Shown here: piece by piece, positions 1 to 8,273 of the stretch | Layout: each line of letters starts with the position of its first letter | Position numbering within the stretch: position 1 is the first letter of the stretch | Assembly (NCBI RefSeq): GCF_024539815.1 | Contig: NZ_JAHHIU010000099.1 | Span: 1-64,000 of the forward strand | DNA: 64,000 bases | From: Streptomyces hayashii | Lineage (GTDB): Bacteria > Actinomycetota > Actinomycetes > Streptomycetales > Streptomycetaceae | Direction: 5' to 3' | Made by a program: the position numbers and the translations under genes | Notes under the pieces: generated by a model | Told to the model about the DNA's origin: nothing | What the model saw: the letters and a program-made list of their open reading frames with translations, nothing else | The model's database searches: none

Positions 1-41
1 AGGCGACGGCGCCGGATCGGAGACGGCGCCGGGGGCGGACG

Positions 42-158
42 TCAGGGGGAGGCGAGGGTCGCGATGACGGCGATGATCACGAAGATGGCCAAGAACGAGC
101 CGAAGACGAGCAGCATCTTCTTCTGGCCGTTCCGCGGATTCGGGTCGAGCACTGGCAT
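42..158 (-). CDS. SGM_5486-type small transporter-associated membrane protein
   Basis: A 38-residue protein. It starts MPVLDPNPRNGQKKMLL, continues as one hydrophobic segment of about 18 residues (VFGSFLAIFVIIAVIATL), and ends ASP. This Asn/Pro/Lys head plus a single membrane helix is the pattern I know from the Streptomyces SGM_5486 family of transporter-associated proteins. It lies 44 nt downstream of the MFS gene on the same strand, so the two are probably co-transcribed and it may be a small membrane partner of that transporter. Its molecular role is not known to me. Family recognition is from memory; the ORF itself is clear. Confidence 0.8.
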   Translation of the reverse strand: MPVLDPNPRNGQKKMLLVFGSFLAIFVIIAVIATLASP

Positions 159-202
159 GCCGCCAGTCTCGCACCCCGGGCCCGCTGCGGCCGCGCCGGG
201 GG

Positions 203-1795
203 TCAGCGGGCGGCCTCGTCCTCCACGGTGCGGTCCCGGCCCGCCAGGACGCCCACGACCGTCTGGGGGACCATCAGCGCCGCCATGAGCCCGAGCGGCA
301 GCCCCCAGCCGCCGCTGTGCTGGTAGAGCACTCCCACCAGGAGCGGGCCCGGTATGGAGATCAGGTAGCCGGTGCTCTGCGCGAAGGCCGACAGCTGGGC
401 GACGCCCGCGCCGGTCCTGGCCCGCATCCCGACCATCGTGAGGGCCAGCGGGAAGGCGCAGTTGGCGATGCCGAGCAGCACGGCCCAGGCCCAGGATCCG
501 GCGGCCGGCGCGAGGTAGAGGCCGGCGTATCCGACGAGGCCGCAGGCGCCGAGCGCGACCACGATCGGGCCCTGATGCGGCAGCCGGGTGGCGAGCCGCG
601 GGATCACGAAGGCCAGCGGGACGCCCATCGCCATCGTCACGGCGAGGAGCACTCCGGCCGTGCTCGCGGACACGCCCGCGTCCCGGAAGATCTGCGGCAT
701 CCAGCCCATGGTGATGTAGGCGGCGGTGGCCTGGAGACCGAAGAAGACGGCCAGTGCCCAGGCCGTCCGGCTACGGGTGACGTGCAGCGTGTGGGCGGGC
801 GGACGGCCCCCGCGCGCGGGACCGTGCACGGCTCGGTCGCCCGCGGAGTCGTGCGTGGCGGGTTCGCCAGCGGGGCCGTGCGTGGCCGGGTCGCCCGCGA
901 GGTCGTGCGTGGCGGGGTTGTGCGTGGCCGGGTCGTGCGTGGCGGGGTGAGGCACGCGTGCCGAGCGCGGCGACCGTGCGTCCCGGGGCTCCGGCCCGTG
1001 GCCACCGGTCGGCCGCTCCCCCGGCCCCTGCGCCGCCTGGTGCTCCCCCGCTTTCCACGCGGGTCCCGCGGCCCCCGTCGTCGTGCCGCCGCCCGGCTCC
1101 GTCCCCCGGTCCCGTACCAGCGGCAGCCACGGCAGGACGGCCGCGGCCGCCAGGGCCGCCCACACCGCGAGCCCGGTGCGCCAACTGCCGCCCAGCGCCT
1201 CGGTCATGGGCACGGTGACCGCGGCGGCGGTGGAGGTGCCCAGGGCGAGGGTCATCGAGTACAGGCCGGTCATCGAGCCGACCCGGTCGGGAAAGTGCCG
1301 CTTGACGATGACGGGCATCAGGACGTTGCTGACGGCGATGCCCATGAGGGCGAGGGCGCTGGCGGCGAGGAAGCCGGCCGCGCCCGCGAGGTAGGGGCGG
1401 ACGAGCAGTCCGGCCGTGATGGCGGCCATGCCCGCGCAGACCACCGCGCCCGGCCCGAAGCGGCGGGCGAGGCGGGGGGCCATGACGCCGAAGGCGGCGA
1501 AGCAGAGCGGGGGCACGGAGGTGAGGAGTCCGGCCACGCTGCCGCTCATGCCGAGTCCGGTGCGGACCTCTTCGAGGAGCGCACCGAGGCTGGTGATGGC
1601 CGGGCGGAGGTTGAGGGCGGCCAGGACGATGCCGACGACGAGCAGCCGTGTCGTCCACGCGCGCGGGGCGACACGTGACGGTGGCGCGCCCTCCGTGGGT
1701 GCGCGAAGGGACGTGGGCGTCACCGTGGAGCTCGTCGTGGGCGTCGTCGTGGGCGTCGTCGTGCGGGTCTGTTCGCCGGCCATGCCGTACATCAT
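203..1795 (-). CDS. MFS transporter, CynX/NimT-like
   Basis: About twelve hydrophobic segments in two blocks of six fit a major facilitator. The opening helix (ARAWTTRLLVVGIVLAALNL followed by RPAITSLGALL) is typical of the CynX/NimT group, which moves cyanate, nitroimidazole or similar small solutes; the substrate here is unknown. The loop between helices 6 and 7 is greatly enlarged, about 110 residues, and carries repeats of PATHDPATHN type. The Thr-rich N-terminal tail (TTTPTTTPTTSSTVTP) is also low complexity. In-frame starts lie at 1822, 1795, 1792 and 1783. A TATGAT hexamer ends just before the 1795/1792 ATGs, which would suit a leaderless start there, so the exact start is uncertain. 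It diverges from the GntR regulator. Confidence 0.85.
   Translation of the reverse strand: MMYGMAGEQTRTTTPTTTPTTSSTVTPTSLRAPTEGAPPSRVAPRAWTTRLLVVGIVLAALNLRPAITSLGALLEEVRTGLGMSGSVAGLLTSVPPLCFAAFGVMAPRLARRFGPGAVVCAGMAAITAGLLVRPYLAGAAGFLAASALALMGIAVSNVLMPVIVKRHFPDRVGSMTGLYSMTLALGTSTAAAVTVPMTEALGGSWRTGLAVWAALAAAAVLPWLPLVRDRGTEPGGGTTTGAAGPAWKAGEHQAAQGPGERPTGGHGPEPRDARSPRSARVPHPATHDPATHNPATHDLAGDPATHGPAGEPATHDSAGDRAVHGPARGGRPPAHTLHVTRSRTAWALAVFFGLQATAAYITMGWMPQIFRDAGVSASTAGVLLAVTMAMGVPLAFVIPRLATRLPHQGPIVVALGACGLVGYAGLYLAPAAGSWAWAVLLGIANCAFPLALTMVGMRARTGAGVAQLSAFAQSTGYLISIPGPLLVGVLYQHSGGWGLPLGLMAALMVPQTVVGVLAGRDRTVEDEAAR
832..953. repeat. Degenerate 15-18 bp tandem repeat inside the MFS loop
   Basis: On the plus strand, units of the type GTCGTGCGTGGCGGG recur about seven times with small changes. 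On the coding strand they encode PATHD/PATHN/PATHG steps mixed with AGD or AGE. The frame is kept throughout, so the array expands the central cytoplasmic loop without breaking the transporter. Confidence 0.8.
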
Positions 1796-1811
1796 AGAAT
1801 CATAGGATGAT
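1790..1811. promoter_or_regulatory. Candidate operator/promoter between MFS gene and GntR gene
   Basis: An AT-rich island in GC-rich DNA. ATCAT occurs at 1791-1795 and 1799-1803, and its inverse ATGAT at 1807-1811, each 8 nt apart. On the minus strand the same bases form a TATGAT-like -10 box just ahead of the MFS start codons. The neighbouring GntR-family protein is the obvious candidate to bind here. Confidence 0.5.
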
Positions 1812-1865
1812 TGGTTGTCCATGCCCGAGCGCCCCGCGACGCCCCGGGCCGTGCGAAGGTGTGCC

Positions 1866-2555
1866 ATGCCCCTGAGCCATCCCCGCCGCTCGGCGCTGTC
1901 CGAGCAGGTCATCGCCGCGCTGCGCACCCAGATCACCTCGGGCGAATGGCCGGTGGGCTCCCGCATCCCCACCGAGCCCGAGCTGGTCGGGCAACTGGGC
2001 GTCGCGCGCAACACCGTCCGCGAGGCGGTCCGGGCGCTCGCGCACAACGGTCTGCTGGACATCCGGCAGGGTTCGGGCACCTACGTCGTGGCGACGAGCG
2101 AGCTCGCGGGCGTGATGCACCGCCGCTTCGCCGACGCCGACCCCCGGCACATCGCGGAACTGCGGGCCACGCTGGAGTCGAGCGCGGCCAGGCTCGCGGC
2201 CGAGCGGCGCACGGAGAAGGACCTCAAGCAGCTGGACGCGCTGCTGCTGCGCCGCGAGCAGGCGTGGGAGTCGGGCGACGCGGAGGCCTTCGTGGCGGCG
2301 GACACCACCTTCCACCTGGCGGTGGTGGCGGCCTCCCACAACGACGTCATGACGGCGATGTACGCGGACCTGGGCGAGGTGCTGCGGGACTGGCTGCGCG
2401 AGGACGTCGGCGAGGAGCTGACGCCGGAGACGTACATGGACCACTCCCGGCTGGTGGAGGCGATCCGCGCGGGCGCCGCGGAGACGGCCGCGGTCGAGGC
2501 GGCCGCCTATCCGCTGCTGTGCCGGCCCGGACGGTTCACCGCTTCCGATGGCTGA
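1866..2555 (+). CDS. GntR-family transcriptional regulator, FCD (FadR) subfamily
   Basis: Residues 8-70 form a GntR winged helix: SEQVIAALRTQITSGEW, then a glycine-rich turn, LGVARNTVREAVRALA, and IRQGSGTYV. The rest is an all-helical FCD ligand domain with FHLAV and DHSRLVEAI, two of the usual metal/ligand histidine motifs. The last FCD helix normally carries a His but here ends AAYPLLCRPGRFTASDG, so that position looks altered. Start 1866 is chosen because GAAGG lies 6 nt upstream; ATG 1821 would overlap the divergent transporter. It likely controls the MFS gene, as FCD regulators often respond to organic acids handled by an adjacent transporter. The 3' end overlaps the convergent secreted-protein gene by 20 nt. 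Confidence 0.9.
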   Translation: MPLSHPRRSALSEQVIAALRTQITSGEWPVGSRIPTEPELVGQLGVARNTVREAVRALAHNGLLDIRQGSGTYVVATSELAGVMHRRFADADPRHIAELRATLESSAARLAAERRTEKDLKQLDALLLRREQAWESGDAEAFVAADTTFHLAVVAASHNDVMTAMYADLGEVLRDWLREDVGEELTPETYMDHSRLVEAIRAGAAETAAVEAAAYPLLCRPGRFTASDG

Positions 2556-2868
2556 CCCAGGCCGACCCGACCTCCTTCCAGCAACGGCCGGTGAGCAGCA
2601 CGGACCGGGCGGGGCCGACGTCGGCGGGGGCGCCGTCGGTGTCCACGTCCCACCAGCGCTCGCACTCGATGTGCAGGCTGACGCGGTCGGTGTCGGCGTA
2701 GGGGTTGTGGCAGTGGGCGACGACGCGGGAGCCGCCGACCTCGATCCTGCACTCCGCGCCGAACGGCTCCGGGCGCTGCACGCGCGCGTGGCCGTGTCCG
2801 CCGTACGGCGGACAGAGGACGAGGGCGACCGCGGCGATCACTGGAGCGAGACTTCGGAACAGGCGCAC
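2536..2868 (-). CDS. Small secreted protein of unknown function
   Basis: 110 residues starting at GTG 2868, with GAGGAGG about 6 nt upstream deciding the start. The N-terminus RLFRSLAPVIAAVALVL is a signal peptide, with cleavage likely near HGHA. The mature part is about 80 residues with four cysteines (AECRIEV, AHCHNPY, ECERWW, GRCWKE), suggesting two disulfides in a compact extracellular beta domain. I do not recognise a family. The last 20 nt overlap the end of the GntR gene on the other strand. Confidence 0.75.
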   Translation of the reverse strand: MRLFRSLAPVIAAVALVLCPPYGGHGHARVQRPEPFGAECRIEVGGSRVVAHCHNPYADTDRVSLHIECERWWDVDTDGAPADVGPARSVLLTGRCWKEVGSAWVSHRKR

Positions 2869-2976
2869 AAGGGAACCTCCTCGGCAGAGCTGGGGAGGGA
2901 AGCGCGTGAGGGGAACACGCACTTAAGAATGCCTGGTCGGCGGTGTCGGCCGCCCGGCCGGATGGGCCGAACGAGT

Positions 2977-3022
2977 GACGGGTGAGGGCCCGCGTCCCGG
3001 CGGACGCGGGCCCTCACCCGTC
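2977..3022. terminator. Perfect 21-bp hairpin terminator
   Basis: Arms 2977-2997 and 3002-3022 are exact reverse complements around a 4-nt loop (CGGC). It sits just past the fabI stop codon on the minus strand. There is no U-tract, as is usual in Streptomyces. Confidence 0.85.
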
Positions 3023-3042
3023 GGTTGCGTCTCAGCGGCAGG

Positions 3043-3810
3043 TCACGCGCCGATGGCGTGCAGACCGCCGTCCACGTGGACGATCTCGCCCGTGGTCTTC
3101 GGGAACCAGTCGCTGAGCAGGGCGACGACGCCCCGGCCCGCCGGCTCGGGGTCCTTGAGGTCCCACTCCAGCGGGGAGCGGCTGTCCCACACGGAGGCCA
3201 GCTCGCCGAAGCCCGGGATGGACTTGGCGGCCATGGACCCGAGCGGGCCGGCCGAGACGAGGTTGCAGCGGATGTTCTGCTTGCCCAGGTCACGCGCCAT
3301 GTAGCGGCTGGTGGCCTCCAGAGCGGCCTTGGCGGGGCCCATCCAGTCGTACTGCGGCCAGGCGAACGAGGCGTCGAAGGTGAGGCCGACGACCGAGCCG
3401 CCGTTCTGCATCAGCGGCAGACAGGCCATGGTCAGCGACTTCAGGGAGAACGCCGAGACGTGCATGGCCGTCGCGACCGACTCGAACGGCGTGTTGAGGA
3501 AGTTGCCGCCGAGCGCGTCCTGCGGGGCGAAGCCGATGGAGTGGACGACGCCGTCGAGACCGCCGAGCTCCTCGCCGACGATGTCCGCGAGGCGGCCGAG
3601 GTGCTCGTCGTTGGTGACGTCCAGCTCGATGACCTTGGTGGGCTTGGGAAGCTTCCTGGCGATGCGCTCCGTGAGCGTCGGCCGCGGGAACGCCGTGAGG
3701 ATGATCTCGGCGCCCTGCTCCTGGGCCAGCTTGGCGGTGTGGAAGGCGATGGAGGACTCCGTCAGCACACCGGTGATCAGGACGCGCTTGCCCTCAAGAA
3801 TTCCGCTCAT
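3043..3810 (-). CDS. fabI: Enoyl-[acyl-carrier-protein] reductase (NADH), FabI/InhA type
   Basis: Catalyses the last reduction of each fatty-acid elongation cycle, trans-2-enoyl-ACP to acyl-ACP. The 255-residue length is normal for the family. The FabI-type nucleotide site is GVLTESSIAFHTA (14-26), which replaces the usual TGxxxGxG. VVHSIGFAP is at 88-96. The catalytic Tyr154 and Lys161 lie in YDWMGPAK with the six-residue spacing specific to enoyl reductases, and VDGGLHAIGA closes the fold. It follows fabG by 5 nt, so the two reductases of the cycle are in one operon. The sequence is closest in feel to mycobacterial InhA, the isoniazid/triclosan target. Confidence 0.97.
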   Translation of the reverse strand: MSGILEGKRVLITGVLTESSIAFHTAKLAQEQGAEIILTAFPRPTLTERIARKLPKPTKVIELDVTNDEHLGRLADIVGEELGGLDGVVHSIGFAPQDALGGNFLNTPFESVATAMHVSAFSLKSLTMACLPLMQNGGSVVGLTFDASFAWPQYDWMGPAKAALEATSRYMARDLGKQNIRCNLVSAGPLGSMAAKSIPGFGELASVWDSRSPLEWDLKDPEPAGRGVVALLSDWFPKTTGEIVHVDGGLHAIGA

Positions 3811-3815
3811 GATGA

Positions 3816-4535
3816 TCAGTGACCCATTCCCAGTCCGCCGTCAACGGGGATGACGGCTCCAGTGATGTACGAGGCGTCGTCCGAGGCGAGGAACCGCACC
3901 GTCGCGGCGATCTCCTCCGGCTGCGCGTACCGGCCGAGCGGGACCTGCGAGACGATGCCCGCGCGCTGCTCGTCGGTGAGCGCCTTGGTCATGTCGGTGT
4001 CGACGAAGCCGGGCGCGACGACGTTGAAAGTGATGTTGCGGGATCCCAGCTCACGGGCGAGGGAGCGCGCGAAGCCGACCAGGGCGGCCTTGGAGGCGGC
4101 GTAGTTCGCCTGCCCCGGCGAGCCGTACAGCCCGACCACCGAGGAGATGAGCACGACGCGGCCCTTCTTGGCGCGCAGCATGCCGCGGTTGGCGCGCTTG
4201 ACCACACGGAAGGTGCCGGTCAGGTTGGTGTCGATGACCGAGGTGAAGTCCTCCTCGCTCATCCGCATCAGGAGCTGGTCCTTGGTGATGCCGGCGTTGG
4301 CGACGAGGATCTCGACGGGGCCGTGCTGCGCCTCGATCTCCTTGTAGGCCTGCTCCACCTGCTCGGGGTCGGTGATGTCGCACCTGACGGCGAGGCAGCC
4401 CAGTTCCGTCAGGGCGGCCGGCGGCTCACCCGAGCGGTACGTGATCGCGACCTTGTCGCCGGCGTCGGCGAACGCGTGGGCGATGGCGAGGCCGATGCCC
4501 CGGTTTCCTCCGGTGACGAGAACCGAGCGGCTCAA
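3816..4535 (-). CDS. fabG: 3-oxoacyl-[acyl-carrier-protein] reductase FabG
   Basis: Short-chain dehydrogenase reducing 3-ketoacyl-ACP with NADPH. The 239 residues include TGGNRGIG (8-15), NAG (80-82), Ser131/Ser132, and the catalytic Tyr145 and Lys149 in YAASK; PVDGG lies near the end. The reading frame runs upstream to 4721, but homologous proteins begin at this SRSVLVTGG segment. A TTG at 4535 has AAAGGG about 7 nt upstream, so TTG is taken as the start. It is the first gene of the fabG-fabI pair. The pair is separate from the type II fab cluster that Streptomyces carries elsewhere. Confidence 0.95.
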   Translation of the reverse strand: MSRSVLVTGGNRGIGLAIAHAFADAGDKVAITYRSGEPPAALTELGCLAVRCDITDPEQVEQAYKEIEAQHGPVEILVANAGITKDQLLMRMSEEDFTSVIDTNLTGTFRVVKRANRGMLRAKKGRVVLISSVVGLYGSPGQANYAASKAALVGFARSLARELGSRNITFNVVAPGFVDTDMTKALTDEQRAGIVSQVPLGRYAQPEEIAATVRFLASDDASYITGAVIPVDGGLGMGH

Positions 4536-4675
4536 CGGATCACCCTTTCGATTGGGGTCTGACGCGCCTGCCCGCACTCTTGACGGCAGGCGGCTTCCCT
4601 CGAAACCTATCGGTCCGCTTCGGCCCGCGGACATTCGGGCACCGACAGTGGCACGCTGACCTGGCTGTGGGGTCC

Positions 4676-5046
4676 CTACAGTTTCGCCCAGCGGCGGTAG
4701 GCGTGCGCGAGCTCCTCGCACAGCGCATGGAGCGTGGCGTCACGCAGAGCCCCTCGGTGCGCGAGTATGTTCCTCGCCTTCACGAGCTCCTTGAGCAGCC
4801 GGGGCGACGGCGCGTACCGGCCTCGGGCGTCGCGCCGGGGCAGCCGACGGCCGGCCGGTTCCCGTCCGGCAGAACCGCGACACGGCGTCGACCTCACTGA
4901 TCCTGCCGTCCCGGACGGCGGCCAACCGCCTGGCCAGGGCCAGGTCGAACGCGGCGAGTTCGGTCAGGACTTCTCCCTCGGCGGCCCCTCCGCCGTGTCT
5001 GCCGTGTCCGCCGTGTCCGCCGGTGACGACGACACGGTGGCGGACG
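4676..5046 (-). pseudogene. Decayed gene remnant, family unknown
   Basis: Two minus-strand frames each give protein-like sequence. The first (about 5046-4860) reads EVLTELAAFDLALARRLAAV then RDGRISEVDAVSRFCRT. The second (about 4860-4676) reads RLLKELVKARNILAHRGAL then LHALCEELAHAYRRWAKL and a stop. They join only through a frame change near 4860. The first frame has an in-frame stop just upstream and no plausible start codon or ribosome site. I read this as one helical protein broken by a frameshift and loss of its 5' end. A run of GCCGTGTC-type short repeats (about 4993-5025) lies at the broken end. The original function is not recognisable. Confidence 0.4.
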
Positions 5047-5267
5047 GCGACTCACAGGCAGTGATGCGACGTCAGCAAGCCGTCCCCACCCCTGTATGAC
5101 GGCATCACGCCGGTCTGTGTTCGCGCCGGGGTCGGGCCGGAGACAATTCCAGGACGCGGCTCGGTCCCGTCGGCGGAATCCGGCTGCGCCGCATGCTCTG
5201 ATGTGCCGTGCTTGACTGCGACCGACTCGCAGTCCACGCAGACCACACCGACCGGGGAGAGCCACCT

Positions 5268-6791
5268 GTGGCCCATGGCATCGATCCAACCTTTCTCGCG
5301 CTACCCCTGCGCGCCCTCGCCGACGCCGCTCTCGCGCGTGCGCGCGCTCTCGGGGCGGAGCACGCCGACTTCCGGTTCGAGCGGGTGCGCAGCGCGTCCT
5401 GGCGGCTGCGGGACGCCAAGCCCGCCGGGTCGTCCGACACGACCGACCTCGGGTACGCGGTGCGTGTCGTGCACGGCGGGACGTGGGGCTTCGCGTCCGG
5501 CGTGGATCTGACGATGGACGCGGCGGCCCGGGTCGCCTCGCAGGCCGTGGCGATGGCCAAGCTGTCCGCGCAGGTGATCAGGGCCGCGGGGTCGGACGAG
5601 AGGGTCGAGCTCGCGGACGAGCCGGTGCACGCCGAGAAGACGTGGGTGTCGTCGTACGAGATCGACCCGTTCGGCGTGCCGGACGAGGAGAAGGCGGCGC
5701 TCCTCGCGGACTGGAGCGCGCGGCTGCTGGCGGCGAACGGGATCAACCACGTGGACGCCTCCCTGCTCACCGTCCACGAGAACAAGTTCTACGCCGACAC
5801 GGCCGGCACGTCGACCACCCAGCAGCGGGTGCGGCTGCACCCGGCGCTGAACGCGGTGTCGGTCGACGAGTCCAGCGGCGAGTTCGACTCGATGCGCACG
5901 GTCGCGCCGCCCGTCGGACGAGGCTGGGAGTACCTCACCGGGACCGGCTGGGACTGGGACGACGAACTGGCCCGGATCCCTGAGCTGCTCGCCGAGAAGA
6001 TGCGCGCGCCCAGCGTGGACCCGGGGCTGTACGACCTGGTCGTGGACCCGTCCAACCTGTGGCTGACCATCCACGAGTCCATCGGTCACGCCACCGAGCT
6101 GGACCGCGCCCTCGGCTACGAGGCCGCCTACGCCGGCACCTCCTTCGCCACCTTCGACCAGCTCGGCAAGCTGCGCTACGGCTCGGACCTGATGAACGTC
6201 ACGGGCGACCGCACCGCCGAGCACGGCCTGGCGACCGTCGGCTACGACGACGAGGGCGTCGCGGCCCAGTCCTGGGACCTGGTGAAGGACGGCACGCTCG
6301 TCGGCTACCAGCTGGACCGGCGGATCGCGAGGCTCACCGGGTTCGAGCGGTCCAACGGCTGCGCGTTCGCCGACTCCCCCGGCCATGTGCCCGTGCAGCG
6401 CATGGCCAACGTGTCGTTGCGGCCGGATCCCGCCGGGATGTCGACCGACGACCTCATCGGCAGCGTGGACCGCGGGATCTACGTCGTCGGGGACCGCTCG
6501 TGGTCGATCGACATGCAGCGCTACAACTTCCAGTTCACCGGCCAGCGGTTCTTCCGGATCGAGAACGGGCGGATCACCGGGCAGCTGCGGGACGTGGCCT
6601 ACCAGGCGACGACGACGGACTTCTGGAGCTCGATGGCGGCGGTGGGCGGTCCGCAGACCTACGTCCTCGGCGGCGCGTTCAACTGCGGCAAGGCCCAGCC
6701 CGGTCAGGCCGCGGCGGTGTCGCACGGCTGCCCGTCGGCCCTGTTCAGGGGCGTCAACATTTTGAACACCACGCAGGAGGCCGGCCGATGA
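5268..6791 (+). CDS. tldD: TldD-type metalloprotease subunit
   Basis: 507 residues. The TldD signature HESIGH (269-274) supplies the zinc-binding HExxxH. Upstream homology runs through ADFRFERVRS, and downstream blocks such as FADSPGHVPVQRMANVSL and NFQFTGQRFFRIENGRI are strongly family-like. With TldE it forms a cytoplasmic heterodimeric protease that degrades unfolded peptides; in other bacteria it matures microcin B17 and removes CcdA. Start GTG 5268 is preferred over 5208 because GGGGAGA lies 7 nt upstream. The last bases overlap the tldE start as ATGA, giving translational coupling. No RiPP precursor is visible next to it, so a housekeeping role is likely. Confidence 0.95.
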   Translation: MAHGIDPTFLALPLRALADAALARARALGAEHADFRFERVRSASWRLRDAKPAGSSDTTDLGYAVRVVHGGTWGFASGVDLTMDAAARVASQAVAMAKLSAQVIRAAGSDERVELADEPVHAEKTWVSSYEIDPFGVPDEEKAALLADWSARLLAANGINHVDASLLTVHENKFYADTAGTSTTQQRVRLHPALNAVSVDESSGEFDSMRTVAPPVGRGWEYLTGTGWDWDDELARIPELLAEKMRAPSVDPGLYDLVVDPSNLWLTIHESIGHATELDRALGYEAAYAGTSFATFDQLGKLRYGSDLMNVTGDRTAEHGLATVGYDDEGVAAQSWDLVKDGTLVGYQLDRRIARLTGFERSNGCAFADSPGHVPVQRMANVSLRPDPAGMSTDDLIGSVDRGIYVVGDRSWSIDMQRYNFQFTGQRFFRIENGRITGQLRDVAYQATTTDFWSSMAAVGGPQTYVLGGAFNCGKAQPGQAAAVSHGCPSALFRGVNILNTTQEAGR

Positions 6792-8182
6792 GCGCCCGTA
6801 GCAACAAGCCGCACGAGGTCGTCGAGCGCGCCCTCGACCTGTCGCGGGCGGACGGCTGCGTCGTCATCGCCGACGAGCAGTCGACGGCGAACCTGCGCTG
6901 GGCCGGCAACACGCTGACGACCAACGGCGTCACGCGCGGGCGCACGCTCACCGTGATCGCCACGATGGACGGCAGGGAGGGCGCCGCCTCGGGCGTCGTC
7001 TCCCGGGCCGCGGTGACCGCGGACGAGCTGGAGCCCCTGGTGCGGGCCGCCGAAGCCGCCGCGCGCGGGGCCGGCCCCGCCGAGGACGCGCAGCCGCTGG
7101 TCACGGGCGTGGCGCAGTCCCCCGAGTTCACCGAGGCGCCCGCGGAGACGTCGTCGACGGTGTTCGCCGACTTCGCCCCGGCGCTGGGCGAGGCGTTCGC
7201 CCGCGCGCGGGCGGGCGGGCGCGAGCTGTACGGGTTCGCCAACCACGAGCTCGTCTCGACGTACCTGGGCACCTCGACCGGACTGCGGCTGCGGCACGAC
7301 CAGCCGAACGGGACGCTGGAGCTGAACGCCAAGTCCCCGGACCGGACGCGCTCGGCGTGGGCGGGGCGCTCCACCCGGGACTTCAAGGACGTCAACCCGG
7401 GGGCGCTCGACGCCGAGCTGGCCGTGCGGCTGGGCTGGGCGCGGCGGCGGGTCGAACTGCCCGCCGGGCGGTACGAGACGCTGCTGCCGCCGACCGCGGT
7501 GGCCGACCTGCTGATCTACCAGCTGTGGTCGGCGTCGGGCCGGGACGCGACGGAGGGCCGGACGGTGTTCTCCAAGCCCGGCGGCGGCACCCGGCTCGGC
7601 GAGAAGCTGACCGATCTGCCGCTGACGTTGCGCAGCGACCCGAACGAACCGGGCCTGGAGTCGGCGCCGTTCGTCATCGCGCACTCGTCCGGCGGCGACC
7701 AGTCGGTGTTCGACAACGGGCTGCCGCTGCGCTCCACCGAGTGGATCGACGCGGGCGAGCTGAGGCATCTGACGACCACCCGGCACAGCGCGGCGCTGAC
7801 CGGGCTCCCGACGGCTCCGGCGGGCGACAACCTGATCCTGGACGGCGGCGAGGACCGCTCGCTGGAGCAGATGGTGGCGAGCACCCGCCGCGGGCTGCTG
7901 CTGACCTGCCTGTGGTACATCCGCGAGGTCGACCCGGCGGCCCTGCTGCTGACCGGCCTGACCCGGGACGGCGTGTACCTCGTCGAGGACGGCGAGGTCG
8001 TCGGCGAGGTGAACAACTTCCGCTTCAACGAGTCGCCGGTCGGTCTGCTGGGCCGCGCCTCGGAGGCGGGGCGCACGGAAAAGACGCTGCCCCGGGAGTG
8101 GAGCGACTGGTTCACCAGGGCCGCGATGCCCCCGCTGCGGGTGCCGGACTTCAATATGAGCTCTGTCAGCCAGGGCGTATAA
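6788..8182 (+). CDS. tldE: TldE/PmbA-type protease subunit
   Basis: 464 residues, the partner of TldD. It has the same two-domain fold but lacks the HExxxH motif, as expected for the non-catalytic subunit. Typical TldE blocks include DGCVVIADEQSTANLRWAGN near the start, GRYETLLPPTAVADLLIY in the middle, and LTCLWYIREVDPAALLLTGL followed by VEDGEVVGEVNNFRFNESP near the C-terminus. Its ATG overlaps the tldD stop by 4 nt. The next gene, tyrS, begins 91 nt later in the same direction, so some read-through is possible. Confidence 0.93.
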   Translation: MSARSNKPHEVVERALDLSRADGCVVIADEQSTANLRWAGNTLTTNGVTRGRTLTVIATMDGREGAASGVVSRAAVTADELEPLVRAAEAAARGAGPAEDAQPLVTGVAQSPEFTEAPAETSSTVFADFAPALGEAFARARAGGRELYGFANHELVSTYLGTSTGLRLRHDQPNGTLELNAKSPDRTRSAWAGRSTRDFKDVNPGALDAELAVRLGWARRRVELPAGRYETLLPPTAVADLLIYQLWSASGRDATEGRTVFSKPGGGTRLGEKLTDLPLTLRSDPNEPGLESAPFVIAHSSGGDQSVFDNGLPLRSTEWIDAGELRHLTTTRHSAALTGLPTAPAGDNLILDGGEDRSLEQMVASTRRGLLLTCLWYIREVDPAALLLTGLTRDGVYLVEDGEVVGEVNNFRFNESPVGLLGRASEAGRTEKTLPREWSDWFTRAAMPPLRVPDFNMSSVSQGV

Positions 8183-8273
8183 CCTCATAGCCGGCGGTCG
8201 TGCGGCCGGTCGGCTCGGACGCCCGCAGAGCATCATGAAGATCCAAGAAGATCATCGAGGAGATACGAGAACC

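Noticed and set aside
832..953. CRISPR-like array
   Set aside because: Units are contiguous, degenerate and in-frame within a coding region, with no spacers or cas genes.
317..1678. 453-codon plus-strand frame opposite the MFS gene
   Set aside because: Gly/Arg/Glu-rich shadow sequence; the opposite strand encodes clear membrane helices.
5268..8182. RiPP biosynthesis locus because of TldD/TldE
   Set aside because: No precursor peptide, cyclodehydratase or dedicated transporter nearby; tyrS follows, so the housekeeping protease pair is the simpler reading.
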